64,000 nucleotides of DNA from an uncultured Christensenellaceae bacterium (GCA_910587365.1 CAJUKJ010000003.1:1-64000), one strand, 5' to 3'; counted from the first letter of the stretch, positions 32,840 to 41,202 are shown. Made by a program: numbers and translations. Notes: generated by a model not told the origin, from the sequence alone.

Positions 32840-32867
32840 ATAACCCCCTCGCAAGCGAGAGGGTTAT
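32840..32867 (-). terminator. Hairpin after the large lipoprotein gene
   Basis: The 12-bp arms at 32840-32851 and 32856-32867 pair, with one G-U. It is well placed to end the lipoprotein transcript, 36 bases after its stop, but the minus-strand T-run is poor. Confidence 0.6.
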
Positions 32868-32903
32868 CATATTTAGTCAAAACTATTGGAGGAATGTGAA
32901 CAA

Positions 32904-35900
32904 TTAAACTTGTGCAGGTTTTGAAAGATAAACCGCCTTACCCTTATCAGGCGAGACTACTAACCTTGTACCAAAGCCAGCAGTTGTAAACTGATAACTA
33001 TAATTATTATCTTGGAGAGAACCCCACGAATTTGTTGAAGCTTTTGTTAATTCAACAGCTTCGCCACCAACAAACAATTGAATTCTTGCATTACCGGCAT
33101 CAATTCTCGTGATTACAAAGTCAACACGCGTTGCTTCGGCAAAACTGTAATCTGTTTTAACGCTATCTGCCTGTGTTTTGCCACTACCGTCGCCATTAAA
33201 ACCGATTGATATCTTACCGTTATTGAACTCAAAACGTATAGCGCGATGAACAGAAAAATTAGTATGCGTATTTGTCTTATTGGTGCCAAACAAGAATATG
33301 TTGAAGTTCCCGTCTGCCTTTATATTCATACTATATATATATGACTTACCATAATTGTTGGTAGTATTATTATGAATAGGGTTACCGTTAACGCTTAAAC
33401 AGTCAATTTTTGCTGCACCTATATTGTCCGCGCCGCCCTGAATTTTAAGTGAACCGTCTTCTTCAAGTACGGGAGCAATTTTATTGTCTAACTCACTAAC
33501 TTCGTTATTCCATTTACTTACGGTGTAAATATCAATATAGTTTGCAGTAGGAGCCTGAGGTTTTTTTATTAACACCTTTAAAGTAAGTGTACCACTATAT
33601 TCGGTATCGGAATCGGAAGCTCTTGAAATCACGGTGTATTCTTTCATTGCAGCCAATTCACTATAAACGGCGTCTTCCTTTGCGCCGAGTTTGATATCTT
33701 CGTCGTTTAATCTTGACATCCAAGACCCGTTACCCAAAGACGTTATGTCTGCTTTTGCTGTAAAAGTCGTTTCGTCGTTGATTACGAATGATAATGAAAA
33801 GTTTTTAATATCGCCCGTAGTCGGTGTTAATTTGAGAACATTTAATTCCGACAATGCGGCTTGAAGAAGTTCGTTAGAGGTAAAACCGGTTTGGGTATAA
33901 GTACCTTCAATAACGTAATATATCTTTTTACCGTCGTCGCTTGCTTCAAGCTTCACGTTTGTAGGGGTAAGCTGATAATTAAGGCTTTCATTATAAGTTG
34001 TTTTTATAACTGCAAGACTGTTTTTCCAGCTATCTTCGCCTTCGTATAACTCGCCTATGCTTGACAGCGTATAGGTTTTGTATCCGGTTGTAACTGAAAG
34101 CTCTGCCGCCTGTTCGGAAACGGCTATGTGTAAATAATTTCCACCGCTGTAATTGTCGTTAATGTTCCAATAATAAGGAACTTCATTTATAGTGTACGCG
34201 GATATATTTATATACGCATAGCAAAGACCGTCGGCAACCTTGATATCGGAAACGGACATATTATACGTCTTCCAACCGCCGCCCAACTCTTGCGAACTTG
34301 TAGCAAAAGAATTTGAAATATAATCTTTAACTGCCGCTTCACTGCCCGTGCATTCGCTTACAATTACTAAGTAAGGAGTTCCGTCCGTGCCGAGTTCAAG
34401 TTTAACGAACTTAGGCGTAACGGAAGCGTTGCATTCAATGCGTATGGTCAGACAACCCCAATGTTCCTTTCCGTCGGAAGTAATAGCGGAAGATATAACG
34501 GTATACTTTTTAATATCGCTTATATCGTTATAATGAACGTCTTCTTTTCCACCGAGTTTAAGGTCGGTATTATCCAGCACGTTTACCATTTTCAAGCCTG
34601 AAATCTGCGACATATAATAGCCGTATTTATTAAAATCGGTTATATCTGCCTTTCCTGTAAACGTTCCGTCTGCATTATAAGTGATAGCTAAATTAAACTC
34701 CGTTATATCATATTTTCCGTTTGAATTAACACTACCGTTACCCTTTAACTTTAAAGTAGCCTTATTTACATACTCCTGCAATTCCGCTAAGGTATAGCCT
34801 TCAACAGTATACGAACCGTTAAGGACGTAAATTACGTTGCCTTCTGCGTCGTTTTCAAGAACTACCGACTCTGCGGTTAACTGATAGGTGTAGTTTTCGG
34901 TTAACGTTACTGTTATACCGGCAAAACCGTTTTTCCAATTTGGGTCTAACCCTGCGGTTTTAGCCAAGGAATAGGTTTTGTAGCCGCAAACTATTTTAGT
35001 TTCTTCTAAAGTTGTCGGTTTAAAGTTTTTATCATTATCGGTAATTGTTGAGTCTTTATAGTAATGGAAATAATAAGCTTTGGAAGCTATTCCCATTTTT
35101 GCAATGTTGACATAGGAGTAACAAAGACCGTCTTCCTTTAATTCCGCTTTTTCAATTACAGTGTCTACTTTACTACCGTCAAACTCCTGATAATCGATAA
35201 ACATTTTTTCTGCATATTCTATAACTTCCTCATTACCGCCCTCAAATTCACTTACGATGACCATATAGGGAACGCCTTCAATAAGTTCAAGCTTTACAGT
35301 CTTCGTTGTGAATTTTGTAATGGGTTCGGGTGTTTTTTTAATTTTGAAGGATACGGTTTCGCCTATTAATTCAAACGAGAAAATATAATATTTATCGTCA
35401 GCTGTGCTTGTTACGGTATAGAATTTGCTATCCGCGGTAATTTCGGGAAGAGTAAATTTTGAAGGATGACCCGTAGTAGAAGTTGCACCTGAGCAAAACA
35501 TATACAAATCGCCTGTTGCACTTACAAAATTACCCTCGTTGTCCGTCGTAGGAGCAATATCAAGATTTACTAACCTATTTACATCATCAACCCAATAATG
35601 ATTTTCCCAACCGGTAAGGTTTGCGGTTGTTTTAATATTTATATAGTCAAAGTTCTGGAGCTTTGAAGCAGTAGTAAACACCAAAGTATTTACGCCCTCT
35701 TTTATGGAAAGGTCGATTGTTGCTACCTTTATGCAAGTATAATTATTGCCCTGAAGGACGTCTTCCGCAGCCGCCTCGGGAACCTGAACGCTGCAATTTA
35801 CGGGCTTGCCGTTTATAGTTGCAGTAAGCATTTGGTTAAGGTTGGTAGTAACCCAAGCCTTACCGTCGTAATATGAAGCGACGGCTACTTCCATTTTTAC

Positions 35901-37694
35901 TTTAACTGATTTGTCGGAAGTAAAAGTGAAAGTAAAGGTATTGCCTGCGTTGATTTTGCGAAGACTGATATAACCGCTTAACGAAGAATCAAAGAAATAT
36001 GATATACCCGTACAAGCATGATTATCCGAACCGGCTGACTTGCCGTTGTAAAGCGCAGCTTCCGCTTCAAATTTGTTGTCCTTTACCTCAACGCCTTCCC
36101 CAAAATCTTCCGCAAAGTCAGCATCCCAATCCTTTACGGTTATTTCAACTTCCGTGGTTTTGGTCACGCCCCTGTACAGATAGCTTACCGTTAATTTTTT
36201 ATCCGAAGGCGCAAGTGCTTTATCGCTTACAACATATCCCGTTACTTCTTCCGTATGTCCGTCTGTATAAGTTGCCGTAACCACCATACCTGCGTGGTCA
36301 AAGCTTTCGTCCTCTGTATAAGTAGTTTTCGTAGGCTGGGTTGTAACCGCAATAGATGCAAGTACCCTGTAAACCGTTATGTTAACCTCAACCGTTTTTG
36401 TTACTTCGCCGCGGGTATATGATACGGTTACCTTATCGCCGTATGCAAGAGGCTCTTTGGGCGAGCAAGTAAACTTCTGAACGTCAAGCTCGACACCGTT
36501 ATCAAGAACTGCTTTTACAGTCAAGCCCGTTTTATCAAACGTTTCGCCTACGTTGTATTCCGTTTTATTGGGTTGGTTTACGATTACGATAGACGCAAGT
36601 TCCGCCTCGATTTCGTTAACAATTATTGCAACGTCCGCAGTCTTTTCAACACCGCGGTAAGTATACGTTAACGTAACCTTCGTTGCCGTGCTTGCAAGGT
36701 TTCCCGAAGGCGTTACTGTGTAATTCGTTACCGCATCTTTTGTGCCGTCGCTGAATACGGCACTTACTACCATTCCGCTTGCGTCGAATTCTTCGCCCTC
36801 TTCATATACGGTTTTTGCAGGCTGCGCAGTAATTTCAAGCCCTGTAAGTACTTTATGTACAGTTATGGGTACTTTTGCGGTCATAGTTCCGAAAGTTACC
36901 GTAATTTCGGTAACGGTAGTATCAAGAACAGTATCCGCAGCTGGCGTCAAGTTGTAGTTATTTACCGTTTCCTTTGAGCCGTCGCTGTAAACAGCCTTTA
37001 CAACCATACCTGCGGAATTGAATTTTTCCCCGTCATTGTATTCCTTTTTTGTAGGCTGGGTTTCAATTTCAATAGATTTAAGTACCTTGTTTACCGTGAT
37101 ATTAAAGTCCGCCGTTTTGGTAATTTCGTCTTCGGTATATGAAACTGTCACTTTTTTATCGGCAGTAGTTAGAACGGTATCCTTTGCTATACTTAAAGTA
37201 TAGTCGGTTACATCCTTTTTGCTTTCGTCACTGTAAACTGCTTTGACAACCAGACCCGTAGGGTCAAATGCTTCGCCGTCGTTATAAACGATTTTATCGG
37301 GCTGCGAAGCAATTTCCAAAGCTGAAAGCGTTACTTCCTGCGGCGTTTCGATTGCCTTGACGGTAATTGAAAAGTCTGCGGTTTTAGTAACTTCGTTGTA
37401 AGTATAAGAAACCGTAACTTTTTTGTTTGCCGAAGTAAGTACTGTATCCTTTGCAATACTTAAAGTATAGTCGGTTATCTCCTCTTTACTTTCGTCACTG
37501 TAAACAGCGTTAACAACCAGACCCGTAGGGTCGAATTTGTCGCCTTCGGTATAAACCGTCTGCATCGGTTGTGCAGTAATTTCTATGGAAGCAAGCTCTT
37601 TCTTTTTGGTACAGGCTGAAAGCATAAGTACCGCAAAGCAGGAAACTATCACCGCACAAATAACCGCAATGAGTGTCTTTTTTGTTTTTAACAT
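32904..37694 (-). CDS. Giant multidomain lipoprotein with six Ig-like repeats
   Basis: A 1596-residue secreted protein. The signal peptide ends in lipobox LSAC (Cys 28), so it is predicted to be anchored to the outer face of the membrane. Six tandem Ig-like repeats of 78-88 residues (about 34-523) follow, of the Big_3 type with the pattern TxPxKxxYxxGExFDxxGMVVxAVYSDG. Then comes a jelly-roll-like region (about 524-700), a linker, two copies of an unrecognised module of about 290 residues (about 797-1385), and a C-terminal beta-rich domain (about 1390-1596). No LPXTG, SLH or catalytic motif is visible. Likely roles are adhesion, glycan binding or a surface scaffold. It has its own promoter and long leader. 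Confidence 0.85.
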   Translation of the reverse strand: MLKTKKTLIAVICAVIVSCFAVLMLSACTKKKELASIEITAQPMQTVYTEGDKFDPTGLVVNAVYSDESKEEITDYTLSIAKDTVLTSANKKVTVSYTYNEVTKTADFSITVKAIETPQEVTLSALEIASQPDKIVYNDGEAFDPTGLVVKAVYSDESKKDVTDYTLSIAKDTVLTTADKKVTVSYTEDEITKTADFNITVNKVLKSIEIETQPTKKEYNDGEKFNSAGMVVKAVYSDGSKETVNNYNLTPAADTVLDTTVTEITVTFGTMTAKVPITVHKVLTGLEITAQPAKTVYEEGEEFDASGMVVSAVFSDGTKDAVTNYTVTPSGNLASTATKVTLTYTYRGVEKTADVAIIVNEIEAELASIVIVNQPNKTEYNVGETFDKTGLTVKAVLDNGVELDVQKFTCSPKEPLAYGDKVTVSYTRGEVTKTVEVNITVYRVLASIAVTTQPTKTTYTEDESFDHAGMVVTATYTDGHTEEVTGYVVSDKALAPSDKKLTVSYLYRGVTKTTEVEITVKDWDADFAEDFGEGVEVKDNKFEAEAALYNGKSAGSDNHACTGISYFFDSSLSGYISLRKINAGNTFTFTFTSDKSVKVKMEVAVASYYDGKAWVTTNLNQMLTATINGKPVNCSVQVPEAAAEDVLQGNNYTCIKVATIDLSIKEGVNTLVFTTASKLQNFDYINIKTTANLTGWENHYWVDDVNRLVNLDIAPTTDNEGNFVSATGDLYMFCSGATSTTGHPSKFTLPEITADSKFYTVTSTADDKYYIFSFELIGETVSFKIKKTPEPITKFTTKTVKLELIEGVPYMVIVSEFEGGNEEVIEYAEKMFIDYQEFDGSKVDTVIEKAELKEDGLCYSYVNIAKMGIASKAYYFHYYKDSTITDNDKNFKPTTLEETKIVCGYKTYSLAKTAGLDPNWKNGFAGITVTLTENYTYQLTAESVVLENDAEGNVIYVLNGSYTVEGYTLAELQEYVNKATLKLKGNGSVNSNGKYDITEFNLAITYNADGTFTGKADITDFNKYGYYMSQISGLKMVNVLDNTDLKLGGKEDVHYNDISDIKKYTVISSAITSDGKEHWGCLTIRIECNASVTPKFVKLELGTDGTPYLVIVSECTGSEAAVKDYISNSFATSSQELGGGWKTYNMSVSDIKVADGLCYAYINISAYTINEVPYYWNINDNYSGGNYLHIAVSEQAAELSVTTGYKTYTLSSIGELYEGEDSWKNSLAVIKTTYNESLNYQLTPTNVKLEASDDGKKIYYVIEGTYTQTGFTSNELLQAALSELNVLKLTPTTGDIKNFSLSFVINDETTFTAKADITSLGNGSWMSRLNDEDIKLGAKEDAVYSELAAMKEYTVISRASDSDTEYSGTLTLKVLIKKPQAPTANYIDIYTVSKWNNEVSELDNKIAPVLEEDGSLKIQGGADNIGAAKIDCLSVNGNPIHNNTTNNYGKSYIYSMNIKADGNFNIFLFGTNKTNTHTNFSVHRAIRFEFNNGKISIGFNGDGSGKTQADSVKTDYSFAEATRVDFVITRIDAGNARIQLFVGGEAVELTKASTNSWGSLQDNNYSYQFTTAGFGTRLVVSPDKGKAVYLSKPAQV
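33540..35306 (-). repeat. Duplicated module within the large lipoprotein
   Basis: Two segments of about 290 residues share an ordered set of landmarks: KLEL-x-GxPYLVIVSE, DGLCYxYxNI, GYKTYxL, a W-x-NxLA/G-x-T segment, YQLT-x-xxVxLE, a G-x-YT-x-xGxT line, FTxKADIT, and LGxKEDxxYxxxxxxKxYTVIS. I do not recognise the family. Coordinates are approximate. Confidence 0.65.
36126..37595 (-). repeat. Six tandem Ig-like repeat units
   Basis: Six repeats of about 80 codons are visible at the protein level. The first two are also highly similar in DNA around 37200-37290 and 37460-37550, which suggests recent duplication or gene conversion. Confidence 0.8.
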
Positions 37695-37766
37695 TATTTC
37701 CCTCCATTTTTATTTTCAAAGACGTATCAAAAAACGTGGAAAGACACAAAACTGATAGTTTGTTTT

Positions 37767-37807
37767 CATACGCGTTATCCCATAACGCGTATGAGGGACG
37801 TCCCTCA
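37767..37807 (-). repeat. Two abutting perfect palindromes in the lipoprotein leader
   Basis: A 12-bp inverted repeat with a 3-base centre (37767-37793) is followed by a 16-bp perfect palindrome (37792-37807) that shares its last bases. Both would be transcribed in the leader of the large lipoprotein as two stacked hairpins. They are GC-richer than their surroundings. Neither has a T-run, so a terminator is unlikely. Confidence 0.7.
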
Positions 37808-37874
37808 CGAATTTTTACTTTTCGGTTTCTAATTTGCAAATATTGAACTGATTATGACAAAATATTTCATATAT

Positions 37875-37903
37875 AGTATACTTTCAACATTAAACTTTGT
37901 AAA
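37875..37903 (-). promoter_or_regulatory. Promoter of the large lipoprotein
   Basis: TTTACA (37898-37903) and TATACT (37875-37880) are 17 bp apart. This gives a leader of about 170 nt before ATG 37694. Confidence 0.6.
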
Positions 37904-37932
37904 TTGCAATATTAATTTTCTTATATTGCAAT
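37903..37932. promoter_or_regulatory. Ten-bp inverted repeat next to the lipoprotein -35
   Basis: ATTGCAATAT and ATATTGCAAT (37903-37912 and 37923-37932) are perfect arms with a 10-base spacer. They abut the -35 box, the usual place for an activator or repressor site. Confidence 0.55.
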
Positions 37933-38004
37933 TTAAATTTCACATTAAATGCATCATTTAATAGTCCGTAATAAAATTAAATTTCAATTTAACGTGATTT
38001 TTGC

Positions 38005-38033
38005 TTGCAAATGATTTAAGGCTGTGATATAAT
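38005..38033 (+). promoter_or_regulatory. tRNA-Glu promoter
   Basis: TTGCAA (38005-38010) and TATAAT (38028-38033) are spaced 17 bp, and the tRNA begins 20 bases after the -10. Confidence 0.75.
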
Positions 38034-38052
38034 CACAAAGCAAAATAAATTC

Positions 38053-38127
38053 GGCCTTGTGGTCAAGCGGTTAAGACGGAGCCCTCTCAAGGCTCAATCC
38101 CGGGTTCGATTCCCGGCAGGGTCACCA
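38053..38127 (+). tRNA. tRNA-Glu (anticodon CTC)
   Basis: A complete 75-base cloverleaf with encoded CCA. The 7-bp acceptor stem has G-U pairs at two positions. The D arm is GTC/GAC, the anticodon stem GAGCC/GGCTC with loop CTCTCAA, the variable loop has 4 bases, and the T arm is CCGGG-TTCGATT-CCCGG. Anticodon CTC (38086-38088) reads GAG. It has its own promoter and terminator. It is one of the few plus-strand genes here. Confidence 0.97.
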
Positions 38128-38165
38128 AAATAAAACACAGTCAACTCGACTGTGTTTTTATTTTG
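38128..38165 (+). terminator. tRNA-Glu terminator
   Basis: AAAACACAGTC (38132-38142) pairs with GACTGTGTTTT (38148-38158), followed by a T-rich run, directly after the CCA end. Confidence 0.8.
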
Positions 38166-38488
38166 TAACTTTGTTGTCGCTTGAACCCGCGCGGTACGCG
38201 CGAGCGTAGCGACGCTACGCCGAGAGGACTCCGCTTGCGGAGTTTCGGCTTATTCCCGACATAGTTATCACGGAAAAAAGACGTTTTTTACCGTCTTTTT
38301 TCCGTGGTGCTTTTTGCGTTTGCAAACCGTGCGGTAACGCGAATGACTTTTGGCAAGCAAAATTAATAATAAACTATTCCGTCGGCTTTGCCTACTTACG
38401 CTCGGGGGGAGGGCGTAAGCCCGAAGCTCTGCCGAGATTCCCTAATGAAAACGGAAGATTAACAGCATAAAAAATAAATATATAAAAT
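38166..38488. repeat. Palindrome-rich intergenic region
   Basis: No gene is recognised in this stretch. It carries a series of perfect inverted repeats: CGCGCG around GTA (38188-38202), GCGTAGCG/CGCTACGC (38204-38220), ACTCCGC/GCGGAGT (38228-38243) and 15-bp arms with an 8-base loop (38269-38306). The last could act as a plus-strand hairpin. Base composition is GC-richer than neighbouring spacers. It resembles a dispersed intergenic repeat or the remnant of an element beside a tRNA gene, but no duplicated tRNA end is seen. Confidence 0.5.
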
Positions 38489-38528
38489 AAAAGCAACCAT
38501 AGTCATAACCGACTATGATTGCTTTTTT
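38489..38528. terminator. Bidirectional-looking terminator after yebC
   Basis: A 16-bp stem (38489-38504 with 38511-38526, one wobble) has T-rich flanks on both strands. It lies 30 bases after the yebC stop. Confidence 0.8.
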
Positions 38529-38558
38529 AAAACACTATGGTTTTTAGAATATTATTGA

Positions 38559-39293
38559 TTACTCCTCTTCTTCGGGAAGCTCTACATTGTGGTATACGTC
38601 CTGCACGTCGTCAAGCTCGTCGAGTTTGTCAAGCATTTTTTGGAAGGTTGCAAGCTTATCGCCGTCAAGAGTAATATAATTTTGCGGAACCATTTTAATT
38701 GCTGCTTCAAGGAAGGTTACGCCCTTATCCTCGAAATACTTTCTCACATTAGAGAAATTTTCGGGACTTGTGTAAACTTCGTACACATCGTCTTCCGTAA
38801 CGTAATCTTCGGCTTCGGCTTCAAGGCAATATTCCATCATTGTGTCTTCATCCAAAGCTACGGTGCGCTCGATAACCATAACGCCCTTATTATCAAACAT
38901 ATATGAAACGCAACCGGTGTTTCCCATCTGTCCGCCGCATTTAGACATTGTGGAACGGATATCTCCTGCCGTCCTGTTTACATTGTCGGTAAGCGTTTTT
39001 ATAATTACAGCAGAACCCGCTACACCGTAACCTTCATAGGTAAGCTCTTTGTAGTCCTTGTCGCCCAATTCGCCCGCAGCCTTTGCGATGGAACGTTTAA
39101 TATTTTCATTGGGCATATTAGCAGCTTTTGCTTTTGCAATAACGTCCGCAAGCTTAGAGTTTGTATCGGGGTTGGGATTTCCCTTTGCGGCAACGGCAAG
39201 CTCCCTGCCGATTTTTGTGAATATTGCACCGCGCGCCGCGTCGGTTTTACCTTTTTTTGCAGCTATATTGTGCCATTTTGAATGTCCTGACAT
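38559..39293 (-). CDS. YebC/PmpR-family protein
   Basis: A 244-residue cytoplasmic protein of the YebC/TACO1 family. The signature SGHSKWHNIAAKKGKTDAARG forms the N-terminus, and YEGYGPGG-like YEGYGVAGSAVII lies near 83. Members act as regulators or assist translation of difficult peptide stretches. It lies 2 bases after the RNA methyltransferase gene, so both are co-transcribed. Confidence 0.94.
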   Translation of the reverse strand: MSGHSKWHNIAAKKGKTDAARGAIFTKIGRELAVAAKGNPNPDTNSKLADVIAKAKAANMPNENIKRSIAKAAGELGDKDYKELTYEGYGVAGSAVIIKTLTDNVNRTAGDIRSTMSKCGGQMGNTGCVSYMFDNKGVMVIERTVALDEDTMMEYCLEAEAEDYVTEDDVYEVYTSPENFSNVRKYFEDKGVTFLEAAIKMVPQNYITLDGDKLATFQKMLDKLDELDDVQDVYHNVELPEEEE

Positions 39294-39295
39294 AT

Positions 39296-40033
39296 TTAAA
39301 CCTCTTTATTAATATTGTTTTTTAGTGTATACATTGCAATGCCGGCAGAAACTGCGGCATTTAAGCTTTCACACGTAGCATTCATAGGAATTTTAACTGT
39401 ATGTGCAGCCTTTTGAAATATATTTTCGCTTATCCCTCCGCCTTCGTTTCCTATGCAAAGACAGAATTTTGCGGGAGGAACAAACCCGAATATATCGGTA
39501 CCGTCCATATCCGCACAGATAACGGGAACACCTTTAAGAACGTTTAAAATCTCATCAGGCGAACCCGAATATATTTTTACGAAAAATATTCCGCTCATAC
39601 TTGCACGGACGGCTTTTGGGGAATACGGATCAGTACAGTTTATAAGATAAATTTCGCCAAAGCCCGCAGCATTTGCCGTTCTTATTACCGTACCTAAATT
39701 GCCCGGGTCCTGCAAACAATCTAAAAGCAGACAACAACCCTTTGGCGGTTTTAACGGAGTATGCGGAATTTTAACTACTGCAATTGCACCTTGCGGAGTT
39801 TTTTCACTTGAAATGCTTTTGAAAACGCCGTCGCTTACTACTGTTGCACCTGAAAACAGTCCATCGTTTTCTTCGGTACAGATTATACAGTCTATTTCAC
39901 AGCCCGCCGCAATACATTCCTGTACGGGTTTTATTCCCTCTACAATATACAAACCGTATTGCCTTCTGAATTTTTTATCCGAAAGCGAAGCAACCCGTTT
40001 AATTATAGGGTTTGATTTTGAAGTTATTATCAT
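39296..40033 (-). CDS. TrmH/SpoU-family RNA 2'-O-methyltransferase
   Basis: A 245-residue SPOUT methyltransferase. An N-terminal substrate-binding domain (about 1-85) precedes the knotted domain with LLDCLQDPGNLGTVIRTANAAG, CIGNEGGGIS and IPMNATCESLNAAVSAGIA. It is likely to methylate 23S rRNA. The start chosen is ATG 40033, which matches family N-termini. It has no ribosome-binding site and directly follows the T-run of the rplT terminator. An alternative start at 40057 lies within that hairpin. Confidence 0.88.
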   Translation of the reverse strand: MIITSKSNPIIKRVASLSDKKFRRQYGLYIVEGIKPVQECIAAGCEIDCIICTEENDGLFSGATVVSDGVFKSISSEKTPQGAIAVVKIPHTPLKPPKGCCLLLDCLQDPGNLGTVIRTANAAGFGEIYLINCTDPYSPKAVRASMSGIFFVKIYSGSPDEILNVLKGVPVICADMDGTDIFGFVPPAKFCLCIGNEGGGISENIFQKAAHTVKIPMNATCESLNAAVSAGIAMYTLKNNINKEV

Positions 40034-40035
40034 AT

Positions 40036-40069
40036 AAAAAATTAAGCCTTTAAACATATAAAGGCTTAA
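40036..40069 (-). terminator. infC operon terminator abutting a start codon
   Basis: An 11-bp stem (40042-40052 with 40059-40069) with a 6-base loop is followed on the minus strand by six Ts. It lies 10 bases after the rplT stop and 2 bases before ATG 40033 of the methyltransferase gene. Confidence 0.85.
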
Positions 40070-40077
40070 AATACAAA

Positions 40078-40107
40078 ATTATAACGCTTGTTTAGCCTTT
40101 ACTGCAA
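40078..40107 (-). promoter_or_regulatory. Possible promoter at the end of rplT
   Basis: TTGCAG (40102-40107) and TATAAT (40078-40083) have an 18-bp spacer. The -10 overlaps the rplT stop codon. It could start the methyltransferase-yebC transcript just upstream of the hairpin. Confidence 0.45.
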
Positions 40108-40429
40108 GCTCAGCAAAAGCCTTTGAATCGTTAACTGCAAGATCGGCAAGAACCTTTCTGTTAAGATTGATGCCTGCGGTTTTAAGACCGTGCATAAACT
40201 TGGAATAGGAAAGTCCGTTTACTCTTGCCGCAGCGTTGATACGTGCAATCCAAAGACTGCGCATATCGCGCTTTCTCAGCCTTCTGCCGATATAAGCATA
40301 GTTTAACGACTTCATAACCGCCTGACGGGCGATTCTGTACGACTTTGATTTGTTACCGAAATATCCTTTGGAAAGACGGAAAATCTTTCTACGCTTCTTT
40401 AAAGCGTTAACACTTCTTTTAATACGCAT
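40079..40429 (-). CDS. rplT: 50S ribosomal protein L20
   Basis: A 116-residue early-assembly protein that binds 23S rRNA. Typical basic N-terminus (RIKRSVNALKKRRKIFRLSKGYFG) and the LWIARINAAARVNGLSYSKF core. Last gene of infC-rpmI-rplT. In B. subtilis L20 represses this operon by attenuation in the leader; the leader here has matching elements. Confidence 0.97.
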   Translation of the reverse strand: MRIKRSVNALKKRRKIFRLSKGYFGNKSKSYRIARQAVMKSLNYAYIGRRLRKRDMRSLWIARINAAARVNGLSYSKFMHGLKTAGINLNRKVLADLAVNDSKAFAELAVKAKQAL

Positions 40430-40445
40430 TATTTACTGTCCTCCT

Positions 40446-40646
40446 TTAACCCTTATAAGGAATCATCGCTTTTACATTAGATTCCTGTGCAGACGAAACA
40501 AGCGTATTCTGACGCAAATTTCTCTTTCTTTTTCTGTTTTTGGTTTCAGCTTTATGGTTCTTTCCGCCGTGAGGTCTTTTAACCTTGCCGGTTGACGTGA
40601 GCCAGAAACGCTTTTTTGTGCCGCTATGCGACTTCTGCTTAGGCAT
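40446..40646 (-). CDS. rpmI: 50S ribosomal protein L35
   Basis: A 66-residue basic ribosomal protein. MPKQKSHSGTKKRF at the N-terminus fixes the start at 40646, with a GGAGG upstream. Usual length and position between infC and rplT. Confidence 0.96.
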   Translation of the reverse strand: MPKQKSHSGTKKRFWLTSTGKVKRPHGGKNHKAETKNRKRKRNLRQNTLVSSAQESNVKAMIPYKG

Positions 40647-40683
40647 ATTTGTATCCTCCAAGAATAATATTACTGATTTTAAG

Positions 40684-41202
40684 TTAAGCTTTTGCGGGCG
40701 AAAGCATCATTGTGATGTTTCTGCCTTCGGTGGTGGGCTTTTTATCCTGAACCGCTTTGCCTTCAAGTCCGTCAAAGAAGTCCTGCATAACCTGTACGCC
40801 CTGATAAGCACGCGCGTTTTCGCGTCCTTTCATTCTGATTGAAACCTTGACCTTGTTACCCGATTCAAGGAATTTAAGACACTGCTTCGTCTTAACGGCG
40901 ATATCTCCAACGTCTATAGTCATAGAAAGACGTATTTCCTTTATTTCAATAACAGTCTGGTTTTTACGGTTTTCCTTATCCCTTTTAGCCTGCTCGTATT
41001 TAAATTTGGAATAATCCATAATTTTACATACAGGCGGAATTGCATTGGGGGAAATCTTTACCAAATCAAGGTCGGCTTCGTCTGCAAGACGCTGTGCATC
41101 ACGGCTTGTCATTACGCCCAACATTGCGCCGTCGCTACCGATAACCCTGACTTCTCTATCGCGGATAGATTCGTTGACGGAATATAAGTCCTTTATAATC
41201 AT
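40684..41202 (-). CDS. infC: Translation initiation factor IF-3
   Basis: A 172-residue factor that binds the 30S subunit and checks the initiator codon. The N-domain (VNESIRDREVRVIGSDG) and C-domain (EIRLSMTIDVGDIAVK, IRMKGRENA) are present. The start at 41202 follows GAGAGGT; the longer frame would run through the leader terminator. First gene of the infC-rpmI-rplT operon. Confidence 0.96.
   Translation of the reverse strand: MIIKDLYSVNESIRDREVRVIGSDGAMLGVMTSRDAQRLADEADLDLVKISPNAIPPVCKIMDYSKFKYEQAKRDKENRKNQTVIEIKEIRLSMTIDVGDIAVKTKQCLKFLESGNKVKVSIRMKGRENARAYQGVQVMQDFFDGLEGKAVQDKKPTTEGRNITMMLSPAKA

Noticed and set aside
36126..37595. CRISPR-like periodic repeats
   Set aside because: The periodicity of about 240 bases comes from Ig-like coding repeats. 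There are no short identical repeats with unique spacers and no cas genes.
38053..38488. Integrated element or attachment site at tRNA-Glu
   Set aside because: No second copy of the tRNA 3' end, no integrase gene and no foreign genes are present near it.
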